A stretch of DNA of 19,991 bases from CAZTAK01 sp964611585. Lineage in GTDB: Bacteria > Pseudomonadota > Alphaproteobacteria > SHVP01. The position numbers and the translations under genes are program-made. Location of the stretch: positions 1 to 19,991 of the forward strand of contig CAZTAK010000051.1 in the NCBI GenBank assembly GCA_964611585.1, in the 5' to 3' direction. Below are positions 7,508-15,195 of the stretch, in pieces. The notes under the pieces were generated by a model. It did no database searches. It was not told the DNA's origin and worked only from the letters and a program-made list of their open reading frames with translations. How positions within the stretch are numbered: the first letter of the stretch is position 1; each line of letters starts with the position of its first letter.

Positions 7508-8071
7508 ATGGAAATGAACGGCGAATACAGGATTCCGGCCTCGCGGCAAGCCGTCTGGGAAGCCCTGAACGATCCCACAACTCTGAAGGCCGCGATCCCC
7601 GGCTGCGACACGCTCGACAAGGTTTCCGATACCGAACTGACGGCCGCGGTGATGATCCGGGTCGGCCCGGTGAAAGCCAAGTTCAAGGGTAGGGTGACGC
7701 TCTCGGATATCGACCCGCCGAACAGCCTGACGATCTCGGGCGAAGGCCAAGGAGGGGCGGCCGGCTTCGGCAAGGGCGACGCCAAGGTAAGCCTCGGCGC
7801 CGAGGGGGACGAAACGGTGCTGCGCTATGCCGCCACCGCCCAGGTTGGCGGCAAACTCGCCCAGATCGGGGCGCGCCTGATCGACGGGGCCGCCAAGAAG
7901 CTGGCCGACGAGTTTTTTTCCAGTTTCGTCGATGCCGTGGCGCCTGCCGCCGAAGCCGTTCCCGTCGCCGCGCCGCCCCCGGCCGCGCCCGAGGGCCTCG
8001 CGCCGGTCGCCTGGAGTTCGCTCCTGGTCGCGGTGGTCTTGGTCATCCTGGTCATCGTCGCCACCATCTAG
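7508..8071 (+). CDS. coxG: CoxG: CO dehydrogenase subunit G family (SRPBCC) with C-terminal membrane helix
   Basis: A 187-residue protein of the CoxG/SRPBCC family. The N-terminal domain, about residues 1-145, carries the family hallmarks MNGEYRIPASRQAVWEALND, IPGCDTL, VGPVKAKFKG and a C-terminal helix before SSFVDAV. A Pro/Ala-rich linker (about 145-168) leads to a hydrophobic helix made of Leu, Val and Ile at the very end, which should insert in the membrane. CoxG is reported to tether the aerobic CO dehydrogenase to the inner face of the membrane, which fits this layout. GGAG at 7497-7500, seven bases before ATG 7508, fixes the start. It stands 184 bases upstream of coxS and may be transcribed with or separately from it. 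Confidence 0.88.
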   Translation: MEMNGEYRIPASRQAVWEALNDPTTLKAAIPGCDTLDKVSDTELTAAVMIRVGPVKAKFKGRVTLSDIDPPNSLTISGEGQGGAAGFGKGDAKVSLGAEGDETVLRYAATAQVGGKLAQIGARLIDGAAKKLADEFFSSFVDAVAPAAEAVPVAAPPPAAPEGLAPVAWSSLLVAVVLVILVIVATI

Positions 8072-8102
8072 CGCCGGTCCCGCGCCCCTGAGGAATCGAA
8101 CC

Positions 8103-8137
8103 CCTGCCTTGACCTTGGCGCGCTGAGGCAGGAAAAT
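8103..8137 (+). promoter_or_regulatory. Candidate promoter with overlapping inverted repeat upstream of coxSLM
   Basis: TTGACC (8109-8114, 5/6 to the -35 consensus) and GAAAAT (8132-8137, 4/6 to the -10) are separated by 17 bases. A perfect 7-base inverted repeat, CCTGCCT at 8103-8109 and AGGCAGG at 8126-8132, frames the spacer and touches both hexamers. A regulator bound to it could block or remodel the promoter. The same repeat could instead form a hairpin at the end of the coxG message; it has no T-run. Function is inferred. Confidence 0.4.
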
Positions 8138-8177
8138 CCCCTATCCGGTGTCGGCCCATCTCCGCCACCATGCCGTC

Positions 8178-8198
8178 CCGGAACGGGATTTGTTCCGG
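8178..8198. promoter_or_regulatory. Perfect dyad in the coxS leader (possible operator)
   Basis: CCGGAAC (8178-8184) and GTTCCGG (8192-8198) form an exact 7-base inverted repeat around a 7-base spacer. It lies between the candidate promoter and coxS, about 35-55 bases downstream of the predicted transcription start. It could be a protein-binding site or an RNA hairpin in the leader. No known regulator consensus was recognised. Confidence 0.35.
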
Positions 8199-8255
8199 AT
8201 GTTCACACCATAACCCCGGATCGTCAGACCGAAACGGGGGGCTGGGAGGGGGTCC

Positions 8256-8714
8256 ATGACGACAGTATCCATGACCGTAAACGGCGAATCGGTCAGCGCC
8301 GATGTCGAACCGCGCACCTTGCTGGTCGACTTCCTGCGCGAGACCTTGCACCTGACCGGAACGCACGTTGGCTGCGATACCTCGCAGTGCGGCGCCTGCA
8401 CCATCCACGTCGATGGCGTTGCCATAAAATCCTGCACCATGCTGGCGGTCCAGGCCGATGGCAGCGATGTGTTGACCATCGAGGGGCTCGCCAAGGAAGG
8501 CGAACTGCACCCGATGCAGGCGGCGTTCAAAGAAAACCACGGATTGCAATGCGGCTTTTGCACACCGGGGATGGTGATGAGCGCGGTCGATATGCTGCGC
8601 CGCATTCCCAATCCCGATGAAAAGACCGTTCGCCAGGAGCTGGAAGGCAATTTCTGCCGCTGCACCGGCTATCACAATATCGTCAAATCGATCTTGGCTG
8701 CCGCGTCCACCTAA
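8256..8714 (+). CDS. coxS: CoxS: [2Fe-2S] small subunit of a molybdenum hydroxylase
   Basis: A 152-residue iron-sulfur subunit that passes electrons from the Mo site to FAD. The plant-type ferredoxin cluster is bound by C40, C45, C48 (HVGCDTSQCGACT) and C60. The second cluster is bound by C99 and C102 (QCGFCTPG) and by C134 and C136 (NFCRCTGY). All eight ligands are present, so it should be functional. Length is typical (about 150-170). GGGAGGG just upstream (8243-8249) supports ATG 8256. It is the first gene of the S-L-M set, with 34 bases before coxL. The S-L-M order is the one usual for form II type loci, whereas the proven form I CO dehydrogenases have M-S-L. Confidence 0.93.
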   Translation: MTTVSMTVNGESVSADVEPRTLLVDFLRETLHLTGTHVGCDTSQCGACTIHVDGVAIKSCTMLAVQADGSDVLTIEGLAKEGELHPMQAAFKENHGLQCGFCTPGMVMSAVDMLRRIPNPDEKTVRQELEGNFCRCTGYHNIVKSILAAAST

Positions 8715-8748
8715 GAGACGCGCGCCGGGTTGAAGGAGGGAACCCACC

Positions 8749-11118
8749 ATGTCCGATACGGGTATCGGCGCCGCCGTCCGCCGTAAGGAGGACTATCGCT
8801 TTCTCACCGGTAATGGGCGTTATGTCGATGACATGACCCTGTCCAGTCAAAACTATGCCGCGTTCGTGCGCTCGCCGCACGCTCACGCCACGATCAAATC
8901 CGTCGATACCGGCAAAGCCGCGGCAGCGCCCGGCGTGATCGCCGTGCTCACCGGCGCCGACGTGGCCGCCGACGGCCTCGGCGGTCTGATTTGCGGCTGG
9001 ACCGTGACCGACAAACACGGCGAGCCGATGAAGGCGCCAGCCCATCCGGTGCTGGCCGCAGACACCGTGCGATACGTTGGCGATCAAGTCGCCATCGTCG
9101 TCGCCGAGACCGCCGATCAGGCGGAAGCTGCGGCCGATCTGGTCGCGGTCGACTACGACCTGGCCGCCGCCGTTACCGCCCCCGTTGCCGCGCTGGCGGA
9201 TGGCAGCGCGCAGGTCCATGCCGATGTGCCCGGCAACCTGATTTTCGACTGGGCCTTGGGCGATGAAGCGGCGGCGGACGAAGCCTTTGCCAAGGCCACC
9301 CACGTTGCCAAAATCGACATCGTCAACAACCGACTGATCCCCAACGCGATCGAGCCCCGCGCCGCAATCGGCGCCTACGACCCCGGCACCGATGAATGTA
9401 CCCTCTACACCACCAGCCAGAACCCCCATGTGCACCGGTTGGTGCTGTCGGCGTTCGTACAGGTCGCGCCGGAAACTAAGCTACGAGTGGTGGCGCCGGA
9501 TGTCGGCGGCGGCTTCGGCTCCAAGATCTTCATCTATGCCGAGGAAACGGCCGTTTTGTGGGCGGCGAAGCGTCTTGCCCGTCCGGTGAAGTGGACGGCG
9601 AGCCGGGCCGAAGCGTTCCTTGCCGACGCGCACGGGCGCGATCACGTCACCCATGCCGAACTGGCGCTCGACGGCGATGGCAAGTTTCTGGCTCTCAAGG
9701 TCGATACCATTGCCAACCTTGGCGCCTATCTTTCGACGTTTTCCTCGGCGGTCCCGACCTTTCTCTATGGAACCCTGCTTGCGGGTCAGTACGCGACGCC
9801 GGCGGTCCATGTGAACGTGCGGGCCGTCGTGACCCATACGGCGCCGGTCGATGCCCTTCGCGGCGCCGGCCGGCCCGAGGCGGCCTTTGTGGTCGAGCGC
9901 ATCGTCGAAGTGGCGGCACGCGAAACCGGCATCGATCCGGCCGAACTGCGGCGACGCAATTTCGTTGCGGCGGACGCCTTCCCCTATCAGACCCCGGTCG
10001 CGCTCGTTTACGATTCCGGAAACTATGCGGGTGCCCTCGACAAGGCGCTGGCTGCGGCGGACTATGACGGTTTTGCCGCCCGAAGGACGCAGACGGAGGC
10101 GAAGGGCAGGCGCCGCGGCATTGGCATTGCGAGTTATATCGAAGCCTGCGGCATCGCCCCGAGCCAAGTGGTGGGTTCTCTCGGCGCCGGAGTCGGGCTC
10201 TATGAATCGGCCGGCGTGCGCTTCAACGCGACCGGCGGCGTCACCGTGTTTACCGGGTCCCACAGCCACGGCCAGGGGCACGAGACCACCTTTGCCCAGA
10301 TCGTGTCCGACCGGCTCGGTGTCCCGCTCGACAATATCGAGGTGGTGCACGGCGATACCGCACGCATCCCCTTCGGCATGGGAACCTATGGCTCGCGCTC
10401 GCTGGCGGTCGGTGGCTCGGCGCTCAGCAATGCCATCGACAAGATCATCGCCAAGGGCAAGACGTTGGTCGCATACCTGATGGAGGCGGACGAGGCCGAC
10501 ATCGAATTCAGCGACGGCAGTTTCGAGGTGGCCGGCACCGACAAAGCCATGGCCCTGGCCGAAGTGGCGTTCGCGGCCTATGTGCCGCACGGGATCCCGG
10601 CGGGCGAAGTCGAACCCGGCCTCGACGAAACCGCCTTCTACGACCCCGCCAATTTCACCTTCCCCTTCGGCACCCATATCTGCGAGGTCGAAATCGACCC
10701 CGACACCGGGCGCACCGAAATCGTGCGTTTCACCGCGATCGACGATTTTGGCAATGTCATCAATCCGATGATTGTCGAGGGCCAGGTGCATGGCGGTGTC
10801 GTGCATGGTGTTGGTCAGGCGCTTCTTGAAAACGGCATCTACGATTCGAATTCGGGTCAACTGGTGAACGGCTCGTTCATGGATTATGCGCTGCCGCGCG
10901 CCGACGCCATGCCAACACCGGACGTCGGCCTGCAAGTCACGCCATGTCCACACAATCCACTGGGCGTCAAGGGCTGCGGCGAGGCCGGCGCGATTGCGGC
11001 GCCGGCGGCGGTGATGAACGCGGTTACCGACGCGCTTGGGACCGAATCGATCGACATGCCGGCGACCCCGCTCGCCGTCTGGCAGGCTATTCAAAGGAAC
11101 GCCGCGAAGGCGGCCTGA
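8749..11118 (+). CDS. coxL: CoxL-like Mo-cofactor large subunit (form II type; xanthine oxidase family)
   Basis: A 789-residue catalytic subunit holding molybdopterin cytosine dinucleotide. Visible family motifs are the N-terminal RRKEDYRFLTGNGRYVDD, GGGFG at 253-257, GQGHET around 509-513, and the catalytic-base motif KGCGEAG with E745. The active-site loop reads ALRGAGR (A369-R375). Form I CO dehydrogenase has AYxCSFR, with the cysteine that holds copper; form II enzymes have AYRGAGR. This protein therefore lacks the copper-binding cysteine and also has Leu in place of the form II Tyr. CO oxidation is doubtful, and another aldehyde- or heterocycle-type substrate is possible. AAGGAGG (8733-8739) gives a strong ribosome site. 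It is followed 12 bases later by coxM. Confidence 0.9.
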   Translation: MSDTGIGAAVRRKEDYRFLTGNGRYVDDMTLSSQNYAAFVRSPHAHATIKSVDTGKAAAAPGVIAVLTGADVAADGLGGLICGWTVTDKHGEPMKAPAHPVLAADTVRYVGDQVAIVVAETADQAEAAADLVAVDYDLAAAVTAPVAALADGSAQVHADVPGNLIFDWALGDEAAADEAFAKATHVAKIDIVNNRLIPNAIEPRAAIGAYDPGTDECTLYTTSQNPHVHRLVLSAFVQVAPETKLRVVAPDVGGGFGSKIFIYAEETAVLWAAKRLARPVKWTASRAEAFLADAHGRDHVTHAELALDGDGKFLALKVDTIANLGAYLSTFSSAVPTFLYGTLLAGQYATPAVHVNVRAVVTHTAPVDALRGAGRPEAAFVVERIVEVAARETGIDPAELRRRNFVAADAFPYQTPVALVYDSGNYAGALDKALAAADYDGFAARRTQTEAKGRRRGIGIASYIEACGIAPSQVVGSLGAGVGLYESAGVRFNATGGVTVFTGSHSHGQGHETTFAQIVSDRLGVPLDNIEVVHGDTARIPFGMGTYGSRSLAVGGSALSNAIDKIIAKGKTLVAYLMEADEADIEFSDGSFEVAGTDKAMALAEVAFAAYVPHGIPAGEVEPGLDETAFYDPANFTFPFGTHICEVEIDPDTGRTEIVRFTAIDDFGNVINPMIVEGQVHGGVVHGVGQALLENGIYDSNSGQLVNGSFMDYALPRADAMPTPDVGLQVTPCPHNPLGVKGCGEAGAIAAPAAVMNAVTDALGTESIDMPATPLAVWQAIQRNAAKAA

Positions 11119-11130
11119 GGAGAGGCAGAA

Positions 11131-11925
11131 ATGTACGAATTCGATTATCACCGTCCGGGCAGCATCGACGATGCCCTCGCGGCGCGCAGCGGCGCCGCCG
11201 ATGGCACGTTCCTCGCCGGCGGCATGACCCTGATCCCGACGTTGAAGCAACGCCTTGCCTCGCCGTCGGACCTGGTCGATCTGGCCGGGATCGCCGCCCT
11301 CAAGGGTATTTCAGTGGCCGGCGGCAACGTGACTATCGGCGCGATGACCCCGCACGCCGAAGTTAACGCCTCGGCCCACGTGCAAAAGGCGATCCCGGCA
11401 CTGGCCGAACTCGCCGGTCATATCGGCGATCCCATGGTGCGTCACCGCGGCACCATCGGCGGCTCGATTGCCAACAGCGACCCGGCAGCCGATTATCCCG
11501 CCGCCGTGCTGGGGCTGGGCGCCACGATCACGACCAACAATCGCGAAATCGCCGCCGACGATTACTTCAAGGGCCTGTTCGAAACTGCGCTTGAAGACGG
11601 CGAACTGGTGACGGCGGTATCCTTCCCGGTGCCCAAACGCGCGGCCTACCAAAAGTTCCCGCAGCCGGCTTCGCGCTACGCCCTGGTGGGTGTGTTCGTG
11701 GCCGAAACGGCAGGCGGCGTGCGCGTCGCCGTGACCGGCGCGGGCGCCTGCGCGTTTCGCGTCCCCGAGATGGAAGCGGCGCTCGGCGGCAGTTTCAGCG
11801 CCGACGCGTTGGCCGGCATTTCGATTTCCGCCGACGGGCTGAATTCGGATATTCACGGCAGCGCCGAATACCGCGCCCATCTGGTCACCGTGATGGCGAA
11901 GCGGGCGGTCGAAGCCGCCGGCTAA
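11131..11925 (+). CDS. coxM: CoxM: FAD-binding medium subunit
   Basis: A 264-residue FAD subunit of the hydroxylase, which transfers electrons from the CoxS clusters to an acceptor, probably the quinone pool. FAD motifs typical of the family are present: AGGMT (29-33) and TIGGS (108-112), within HRGTIGGSIANSDPAADYPA. The C-terminal domain, from about residue 175 (CO dehydrogenase flavoprotein C-terminal type), follows. Length is a little below the usual 285 or so but no motif is missing. GAGGAGAGG (11117-11125) precedes ATG 11131. The gene closes the S-L-M set, and a strong terminator follows within 40 bases. Confidence 0.92.
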   Translation: MYEFDYHRPGSIDDALAARSGAADGTFLAGGMTLIPTLKQRLASPSDLVDLAGIAALKGISVAGGNVTIGAMTPHAEVNASAHVQKAIPALAELAGHIGDPMVRHRGTIGGSIANSDPAADYPAAVLGLGATITTNNREIAADDYFKGLFETALEDGELVTAVSFPVPKRAAYQKFPQPASRYALVGVFVAETAGGVRVAVTGAGACAFRVPEMEAALGGSFSADALAGISISADGLNSDIHGSAEYRAHLVTVMAKRAVEAAG

Positions 11926-11932
11926 TTTTGAT

Positions 11933-11949
11933 GCGCCCGGACCGGGCGC
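11933..11949. repeat. Near-perfect 17-base palindrome after coxM
   Basis: GCGCCCGG and CCGGGCGC flank a single A. In RNA it would form a six-pair stem with a five-base loop (GGACC). It lies eight bases after the coxM stop and just before the intrinsic terminator. It may protect the 3' end of the message, assist termination, or bind a protein. Confidence 0.4.
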
Positions 11950-11963
11950 CGGGTTGCTGCGTT

Positions 11964-11993
11964 CAAGGGGAGGCTCGCCTCCCCTTGTTTCTT
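11964..11993 (+). terminator. Intrinsic terminator after coxM
   Basis: A perfect 10-base stem, CAAGGGGAGG (11964-11973) with CCTCCCCTTG (11978-11987), encloses the tetraloop CTCG and is followed at once by TTTCTT. This is a standard Rho-independent terminator pointing downstream of coxSLM. Part of it could also work in reverse because the stem starts with CAA after GTT. It should separate the structural subunits from the accessory genes that begin at 12023, or at least reduce their expression. Confidence 0.82.
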
Positions 11994-12022
11994 GGCGGAA
12001 CGCTCAATAGCTTAATAGGGAC

Positions 12023-12952
12023 ATGAATCAGGCCCCTGCCCTCATCCCGGCCTCGATCGACGAGGCGCTCGATCTTTTGCGGCGCGGCCAATACGTCGCC
12101 GACCGCGCGCTCGCGACGACGCTTTATCTCAGCCTCAGCCTCAAGCGGCCGCTGTTTCTCGAAGGCGAAGCCGGGGTCGGCAAGACCGAAATTGCCAAGG
12201 TGCTGGCCGCAACGCTGGGACGCCAGTTGATCCGGCTACAGTGCTACGAGGGCCTCGACGTCGCTTCGGCGGTCTATGAATGGAACTACGCCGCCCAGAT
12301 GGTGGAAATCCGCCTCGCCGAGGCCGAGGGCGTGACCGACCGCGCCCAGTTGTCGGCCGATATTTTTTCCGAACGCTTCCTCATCAAACGCCCGCTGCTG
12401 CAAGCCCTCGAGCCCCACGTCGGCGGGCCGCCGGTGTTGCTGATCGATGAGATCGACCGCACCGATGAACCGTTCGAGGCCTATCTACTGGAAGTGCTGG
12501 CGGATTTTCAGATAACGATTCCCGAATACCAAACCGTGCGCGCGGCCGAGCCGCCGATCGTCATCGTCACCTCGAACCGCACCCGTGAAATTCACGACGC
12601 CCTGAAACGGCGCTGCTATTACCACTGGATCGACTACCCGGACGCCGAACGCGAACTGGAAATCCTGCGCCTCAAGGTGCCGGGCGCGGACGAGCGCCTC
12701 AGCGCCCAGATCGTCGCCTTCGTACAAAAACTGCGCGAAACCGATTTGTTCAAGCTGCCGGGGATTGCCGAGACCATCGACTGGGTGAGTGCGCTGACGC
12801 AACTCGACAAACTCTCGCTCGATCCCGCCTCCGTCAACGACACCCTCGGCGTCCTATTGAAGTATCAGGACGACATCGCCAGGATCGAGGGCTCCGAAGC
12901 CAAACGGCTCCTCGATGAAGTCAACGCGGAGATCGCCCACGCCGGCCCATGA
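12023..12952 (+). CDS. coxD: CoxD-like MoxR-family AAA+ ATPase
   Basis: A 309-residue AAA+ ATPase of the MoxR type. Walker A is GEAGVGKT (48-55), Walker B is VLLIDEID (138-145), the sensor 1 region is VTSNRTR (from 183), and arginines R196/R197 in ALKRRC are at the expected finger position. In Oligotropha, CoxD is needed to build the sulfur/copper part of the CO dehydrogenase active site, and MoxR ATPases act with von Willebrand A domain partners, here the next gene. It ends in an ATGA overlap with coxE. The only purine-rich stretch before the ATG (AGGG at 12017-12020) is too close to be a good ribosome site, and a CTTAAT box lies at 12011-12016; a leaderless message is possible but unproven. 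Because the CoxL here lacks the copper-binding cysteine, its exact job may differ. Confidence 0.88.
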   Translation: MNQAPALIPASIDEALDLLRRGQYVADRALATTLYLSLSLKRPLFLEGEAGVGKTEIAKVLAATLGRQLIRLQCYEGLDVASAVYEWNYAAQMVEIRLAEAEGVTDRAQLSADIFSERFLIKRPLLQALEPHVGGPPVLLIDEIDRTDEPFEAYLLEVLADFQITIPEYQTVRAAEPPIVIVTSNRTREIHDALKRRCYYHWIDYPDAERELEILRLKVPGADERLSAQIVAFVQKLRETDLFKLPGIAETIDWVSALTQLDKLSLDPASVNDTLGVLLKYQDDIARIEGSEAKRLLDEVNAEIAHAGP

Positions 12953-14184
12953 CCCCCGAGGATGACCTTCCGGGGGCAGCAGGAAAGCTGCCCGAAAACA
13001 TCATGTATTTTGGGCGCGTGCTGCGCGCGGCCGGGTTGCCGGCCGGGCCGGGCCGGGTGATCGACGCGGTGCGCGCGGCCGAAACGGCGGGCATCGAACG
13101 GCGCGAGGATCTCTACTGGGCGCTTCATGCGGTGTTCGTCAACCGCCGCGACCAGCGCGATCTGTTCGACCAGGCGTTTTACATATTCTGGCGCAATCCC
13201 AAGATTCTCGAACGCATGCTGTCGGTTCTGCTGCCGAGTTTCGGCGCCGATGCGGCGAACCCGCCGTCGTTCACCGAGGCCAACCGCCGGCTCGCCGAGG
13301 CCCTGTTCCCGGGCGCCGACGCCCAAGCCGATGAACGGGCAGAGGACGATATCCGTTTCGATGCCGCGTTCACCTATTCGGGCCGCGAGGCGCTCAACAA
13401 AATGGATTTCGAATCGATGTCGGCAGCGGAACTGGCCGAGGTGCGAGCGGCGATCCGGCGACTGGTACTGCCGATCATGCAGGTGCCGACGCGACGGTTC
13501 CGGGCCGATACGCGCGGGTCCCGCATCGATCTGCGCGCCACCATGCGCGCAGGTTTGCGCCACGGCGGCGCCCTCATCCCGTTGAACCGGAAATCGCGCG
13601 TGCGCCGCCACCCACCGCTGGTGGTGCTGTGCGACGTATCCGGGTCGATGAGCCGGTATTCGCGCATGTTCCTTCATTTCATGCACGCGATCACCAACGA
13701 CCGCGACCGCGTGCACACGTTTGTGTTCGGCACCCGACTCACGAACATTACCCGGCACCTGCGCCAGAAGGATGTTGATGTGGCACTGGAGCGCGTCAGC
13801 GAGGCGGTCGAGGACTGGTCCGGCGGCACCCGGATCGGCGCTTGCCTGCGGACGTTCAATTCGTTCTGGTCGCGGCGGGTGCTGGGCCAGGGGGCGCTGG
13901 TCCTGCTGATCTCCGACGGCCTCGACCGCGAAGGCGCGCACGGCCTCGATTTCGAGATGGAACGGCTGCACAAGTCCTGCCGGCGGCTGCTGTGGCTCAA
14001 TCCCCTGATGCGCTATGACCGCTATGAGGCGCGCGCCGCCGGCGCCCAGGCCATCGTCCGCCATGTTGACGAAACCCGCGCAATCCACAATCTTGAAAGC
14101 ATGAGCGATCTGACCGAGACCCTGGGGCGCGAACCGCCAAGGCGGCTGGAGGGCGCCCGCTACGCTGCGGAGGACGCGGCATGA
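12949..14184 (+). CDS. coxE: CoxE-like von Willebrand factor A domain protein
   Basis: A 411-residue VWA protein of the CoxE family, the usual partner of a MoxR-type ATPase. The N-terminal half is charged and probably helical (about residues 1-220). The VWA domain follows with a complete metal-ion-dependent adhesion site: DVSGS at D229-S233, T294 in SGGTRIG, and D323 in LISDGLD. Together with CoxD it is expected to remodel the apo-hydroxylase or insert its cofactor; this role is known genetically in Oligotropha. The gene starts inside the coxD stop (ATGA, 12949-12952) and its own stop overlaps the next gene's ATG, so coxD, coxE and the first xdhC gene should be made in coupled amounts. Confidence 0.87.
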   Translation: MTPEDDLPGAAGKLPENIMYFGRVLRAAGLPAGPGRVIDAVRAAETAGIERREDLYWALHAVFVNRRDQRDLFDQAFYIFWRNPKILERMLSVLLPSFGADAANPPSFTEANRRLAEALFPGADAQADERAEDDIRFDAAFTYSGREALNKMDFESMSAAELAEVRAAIRRLVLPIMQVPTRRFRADTRGSRIDLRATMRAGLRHGGALIPLNRKSRVRRHPPLVVLCDVSGSMSRYSRMFLHFMHAITNDRDRVHTFVFGTRLTNITRHLRQKDVDVALERVSEAVEDWSGGTRIGACLRTFNSFWSRRVLGQGALVLLISDGLDREGAHGLDFEMERLHKSCRRLLWLNPLMRYDRYEARAAGAQAIVRHVDETRAIHNLESMSDLTETLGREPPRRLEGARYAAEDAA

Positions 14185-14498
14185 CGGAAGAAAACATTCT
14201 CGAAACGGCAAACACCTGGAAGAAGTCCGGCAGCGGCGTCGCGCTCGCCACCGTCGTCACCACGTGGGGCTCTTCGCCGCGCCCGGTCGGCAGCCAAATG
14301 GCGGTGGACGATCGGGGCCGCTTCGTCGGCTCGGTGTCGGGCGGCTGCATCGAAGGTGCTGTGGTGCAGGAAGCCGTCGAGGCCATCGGCGACGGCAAGG
14401 TGCGGCTGCTGGATTTCGGCGTTACCAATTCGCAGGCGTGGGAAGTGGGCCTTGCGTGCGGCGGCAAGGTGCAGGTGTTCGTCGAGCGTCTGGAATGA
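14181..14498 (+). CDS. XdhC/CoxI N-terminal domain as a separate small protein
   Basis: A 105-residue protein that is only the first domain of XdhC (XdhC_CoxI family). It shows TWGSSPRPVGSQMAV (28-42), the GSVSGGCIEGAVV segment with C56, and LACGG with C93. In Rhodobacter capsulatus, XdhC binds molybdenum cofactor, keeps it while it is sulfurated, and inserts it into xanthine dehydrogenase. Here the second domain is encoded by the next gene, which begins in this gene's stop (ATGA, 14495-14498). The two proteins probably work together as one split chaperone. The start overlaps coxE. There is no sign of decay: both halves are intact and coupled. Confidence 0.85.
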   Translation: MTEENILETANTWKKSGSGVALATVVTTWGSSPRPVGSQMAVDDRGRFVGSVSGGCIEGAVVQEAVEAIGDGKVRLLDFGVTNSQAWEVGLACGGKVQVFVERLE

Positions 14499-15193
14499 AG
14501 CGCGAGACCCTCGACCGGATGCTGGCAGACCGCGCCGCCAAACGCCCGGTGGTACTGGCCATCAATCTGGACTCGGGCGCCGAAGTCATCATCGACCTCG
14601 CCGATACGGACCGGTTAGCCGAACTGGAGCCTGCGGTCGCGGACGCGGCCCGCGCGGCGGTGCGCAGCGACAAAAGCACGACCGTTTCGACCGATGCGGG
14701 CGACGTATTCCTGCACGTTTTCAATCCGCCCTTGCGGCTCATCATCGTCGGCGCGGTTCATATCGCGCAACCCCTGGCGCGCATGGCGGCGCTGGCCGGT
14801 TACGAAGTTACGGTGGTCGATCCGCGCCGTGCGTTCGCAACCGTTGAGCGCTTTCCCGGCGTCACCGTTCTGTCCGACTGGCCCGACGATGCTCTGACCG
14901 AACTTGCCCCCGATGCCCGCACGGCGGTCGTTACCCTGACCCACGATCCCAAGATCGACGATCCCGCGCTCGCAACCGCGCTCAACTCGGAGGCGTTCTA
15001 CACCGGCGCACTGGGCAGCAAGAAAACCCATGCCGCACGGCTGGAACGGCTGTCGCATGCAGGGTTCACGGGCGAAACTCTGGCGCGCATCCACGGGCCC
15101 GTCGGCCTTGCCATCGGCGCCAAGTCGCCCGCCGAGATCGCCGTCTCGATTCTGGCGCAGATGACCGAAACGCTCCGCGCCGCCGGGGGCTGA
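14495..15193 (+). CDS. XdhC C-terminal Rossmann-domain protein (CoxF-like)
   Basis: A 232-residue protein with start ATG 14495 overlapping the previous stop; the longer upstream frame is inside the neighbour. Residues 1-75 are a small alpha/beta extension. From about 80 comes a Rossmann-like XdhC_C domain: RLIIVGAVHIAQPLARMAAL (81-100), VTVVDPRRAF, VVTLTHDPKIDDPAL, and the family tail YTGALGSKKTHAARLERL and IHGPVGLAIGAKSPAEIAVS. The loop GAVHIAQ replaces the commoner GAGHVAQ. It is the second half of an XdhC-type cofactor chaperone; CoxF of Oligotropha belongs to this group. The next gene begins two bases later. Confidence 0.85.
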   Translation: MKRETLDRMLADRAAKRPVVLAINLDSGAEVIIDLADTDRLAELEPAVADAARAAVRSDKSTTVSTDAGDVFLHVFNPPLRLIIVGAVHIAQPLARMAALAGYEVTVVDPRRAFATVERFPGVTVLSDWPDDALTELAPDARTAVVTLTHDPKIDDPALATALNSEAFYTGALGSKKTHAARLERLSHAGFTGETLARIHGPVGLAIGAKSPAEIAVSILAQMTETLRAAGG

Positions 15194-15195
15194 CC

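Noticed and set aside
8072..8165. tRNA-like remnant on the minus strand (AATCGAA T-loop at 8094-8100 with flanking partial stem, near a GCGGAGATGG-like start)
   Set aside because: Only four of five T-stem pairs form, the presumed acceptor arms do not pair, there is no proper anticodon loop and no CCA. At most a chance or very decayed fragment.
9481..11250. Long minus-strand open frame (589 codons) opposite coxL/coxM
   Set aside because: It lies entirely opposite well-supported coxL and coxM codons, its composition is Arg/His/Gly-rich as expected for antisense frames in high-GC DNA, and it has no recognisable motif.
12865..14211. Long minus-strand open frame (448 codons) opposite coxE
   Set aside because: Shadow of coxE; no domain pattern and it would cut across four overlapping real genes.
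14181..15193. XdhC broken by mutation into two pieces
   Set aside because: The junction is a clean ATGA overlap between two complete domains with intact key residues, which fits a natural split gene and not a frameshift.
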